Assembly (NCBI GenBank): GCA_900239685.1
Contig: OENT01000736.1
Location: forward strand, 1-64,000
Direction of reading: 5' to 3'
DNA: 64,000 bases
DNA from: Rotaria macrura
Lineage: Eukaryota > Rotifera > Eurotatoria > Philodinida > Philodinidae
Shown here: piece by piece, positions 62,309-64,000 of the stretch
How the letters are laid out: every line of letters starts with the position of its first letter
Numbering within the stretch: the first letter of the stretch is position 1
Program-made: the position numbers and the translations under genes
Notes under the pieces: model-generated
The model's input: only the letters and a program-made list of their open reading frames with translations
The model's database searches: none
What the model was told of the DNA's origin: nothing

Positions 62309-62596
62309 TAGGGGTGGCACTTTAACTTTACTTTAACTTTATTTTTAAAGTTAAAGTGAATTTTCTTTTTTTTTAATACTTATCACGATACAGACTGGTT
62401 GCTTGATGCTCGCTAGACTATCTGCAATCTACGAGACGTAAAAAAAATAAAAAGATGAACTGATTTCACGCTGCTATAAACAACTTTAAGATTAAAGTAT
62501 AAAGTTATTTAAAGTCTTGGTAGTGATAAATATAAAAAAGAAAATTCCCTTTAACTTTAAAAGTAAAGTTAAAGGGAGGTTAACGCGCCACCTCTA
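62309..62596. mobile_element. MITE with TAGGGGTGGCAC ends and AACTTTA subrepeats
   Basis: A 288-bp element. The left end TAGGGGTGGCACTTTAACTT pairs with the right end, which reads TAGAGGTGGCGCGTTAAC in reverse complement. The arms continue for ~80 nt through TTTAAAGTTAAAG, AATTTTCTTTTTT and TTATCAC. Internal ACTTTAACTTTA subrepeats add self-complementarity. The TAGGGGTGG start is hAT-like. Flanks TCCGAAAT and GTTTGAAT are only partly alike, so the duplication is not convincing. Confidence 0.7.
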
Positions 62597-62908
62597 GTTT
62601 GAATGCAACATTCTGTCTAATTCAAATATTAGTTGTGCTTGTGCAAGTTTCATCGGAGAAGCTTTGTTTCTAAAATCTATCGATTCGCTACTTATCTTCT
62701 ACCTGTACTTGGTACAGGTTCGTTGATTTGTTTGATAAATGGGAATGCAAACAAAAAAAAACAGGTTCCAACTGACAGAGTAGACGAATGAAATTTAAAA
62801 AAACCATGTGTAATAGATATTATAAGAACATATATTCGTATATTTTTGAAATTGCTTATATAAAACTATACACAAAGAAAAAGTCGAGAACCATAAATAT
62901 GATAAAAT

Positions 62909-63887
62909 TTATCGCAATCTTTTTGGGCGTCTAAAGCCAAATTTAAGTAATTGAATAATTGGTAACTCAATAAGAAGAAAAGTGATAAGTGATAACATAT
63001 ATGAAATTATTGTGTAGCAAAAGAAATTGTAAAACTGCAAAATAAAAGAAAAACGTCATTCAATCGAAACTTGTAAAATTTTGAAAACAAAAATAAAGAC
63101 ACAAATAACATACTAGATTTGTTAGCGTGTAATGGACAGGTTGTTCTCGACCCAAATAATTAACAAAGATAACTAATGAATGCCATAGATAAGCACCATA
63201 GGTTAATTTTGATAATTTATAAAAATATGATTGACTTAAGAATCTGTTTATTATGACTGTTAAAATAAAACAAAAGCATATTTGTTTTTTCTATAAAATA
63301 CAAGTTCTAAAGCAGAAATAGCTTTCATAACAAACAAACCTCCATGACCGGCAAAACAAGTTATAATCACTGTACAAAGTCCTATAGACCAACCAAGTCT
63401 TGATAGAGTAAGAAATGTAATACGATCTCCTCGAGTTAATGGATGTCCACTATAATCACCATATGTACCGAATAAACACAGTGCTAAAATAATTAATGCA
63501 AATGTCCAAGCAACTATACGTTTGCAATAATAATGTCGACCATGCATTGTTGTTCTTTGTATAAGAGTATCCATTGAAGAAGTATTTGAGCGCAAATAAA
63601 CTTCATAGAATATATAGCCAATTGATAAGCCGATAGCATATGGTGTTATGCGACACCATGGTTTGGTGAATACATTATTCAAATATCCATTTGTCATATT
63701 AGAAAAATTGGTTCTGAATAAAAATATTGAAAAAAAATAGACAACTGAAAAGTTTGAATTTACCCTTCTGAATACAAATCACCTAATAAGCCATACTCAT
63801 AGTTGTTTCTGGAAACTATCACTGATGTTGATAATATGTCAATAATAATAAAGGTAAAAGATATAACAATACCAAGAAGCCATTTCC
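62909..63887 (-). CDS. NRF-6-like membrane acyltransferase, 3' part (cut by window edge)
   Basis: Four exons are seen: ~63887..63764, 63713..63340, 63256..63114 and 63034..62909. They encode the last ~255 residues, and the 5' exons lie beyond the window. The sequence is a run of transmembrane helices from an acyltransferase-3 domain. Diagnostic blocks are VFTKPWCRITPYAIGLSIGY, LCLFGTYGDYSGHPLTR, TLSRLGWSIGL, LTYGAYLWHSLVIF and the last helix ending in ELPIIQLLKFGF. These match the nose-resistant-to-fluoxetine (NRF-6) family, multipass proteins found in nematodes, insects and rotifers and linked to lipid or drug transport across epithelia. Substrate unknown. The final stop is TAA 62911..62909. 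The limit of the first visible exon is approximate. Confidence 0.87.
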
Positions 63888-64000
63888 TCAATGAAGAAAA
63901 GAAAAACACTGAGTTATATTATATTTTAAGAAAAATTTGATTGATCATTTCATGCGAACCGAAAACTTTAGTATTCAATTCAATTAATTATATATATATA

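Noticed and set aside
1-64000. tRNA, rRNA, CRISPR arrays or bacterial-type operons
   Set aside because: None seen; gene structure is intron-containing throughout.

Overview
This is eukaryotic, almost certainly metazoan, nuclear DNA. It is AT-rich, with intron-containing genes, mostly short GT-AG introns (about 50-120 nt, a few of 0.5-1.6 kb), frequent CGA/CGT arginine codons and AATAAA-type polyadenylation signals. The gene set is that of an animal: a WDR90/POC16 ciliary protein, renalase, UNC45, WDR91, a zyxin/LPP-type triple-LIM protein and a NRF-6-type membrane acyltransferase typical of protostomes. A compact, AT-rich bdelloid rotifer genome is my best guess. That is inference from style and gene content and is not proven by any single marker.

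Layout. Positions 1-7775 are gene-poor: a palindromic MITE at the left edge, a decayed fragment that looks like an AA15-type lytic polysaccharide monooxygenase (LPMO) start, and two tandem small secreted-protein gene models with related leader exons. Positions 7776-34360 are gene-dense: RWDD4 (+), WDR90 (-, tail-to-tail with RWDD4), RNLS (+, head-to-head with WDR90), POLR3F (-), UNC45 (-), IGBP1/TAP42 (-), a small secreted protein (+, head-to-head with IGBP1) and WDR91 (+). Positions 36367-40448 hold a disintegrating NIDO/VWD (MUC4-like) adhesion gene. Positions 42869-57207 carry a type II membrane protein with a threonine-rich repeat stalk (-), TFIP11 (+) with an in-frame TGA before its conserved C-terminus, a gene-poor gap with two orphan exon-like islands, and a zyxin-family LIM gene (+). 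From 57208 to the end the window is mostly non-coding, with a cluster of foldback/MITE elements (one hAT-like with an 8-bp target duplication) and the 3' part of a NRF-6-like acyltransferase gene (-) that runs off the right edge.

The genes do not form one pathway. They are housekeeping and cell-biological genes: Pol III transcription (POLR3F), spliceosome disassembly (TFIP11), myosin folding (UNC45), PP2A regulation (IGBP1), endosome maturation (WDR91), centriole/cilium (WDR90) and focal adhesion (zyxin family). They are packed with short intergenic gaps, and three divergent pairs probably share promoters. I found no rRNA, tRNA, CRISPR or prokaryotic operon. I found no clear new multi-gene system. 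The best leads for novelty are the small secreted genes, the Thr-rich type II membrane protein, the interrupted TFIP11 end and the pseudogene relics.
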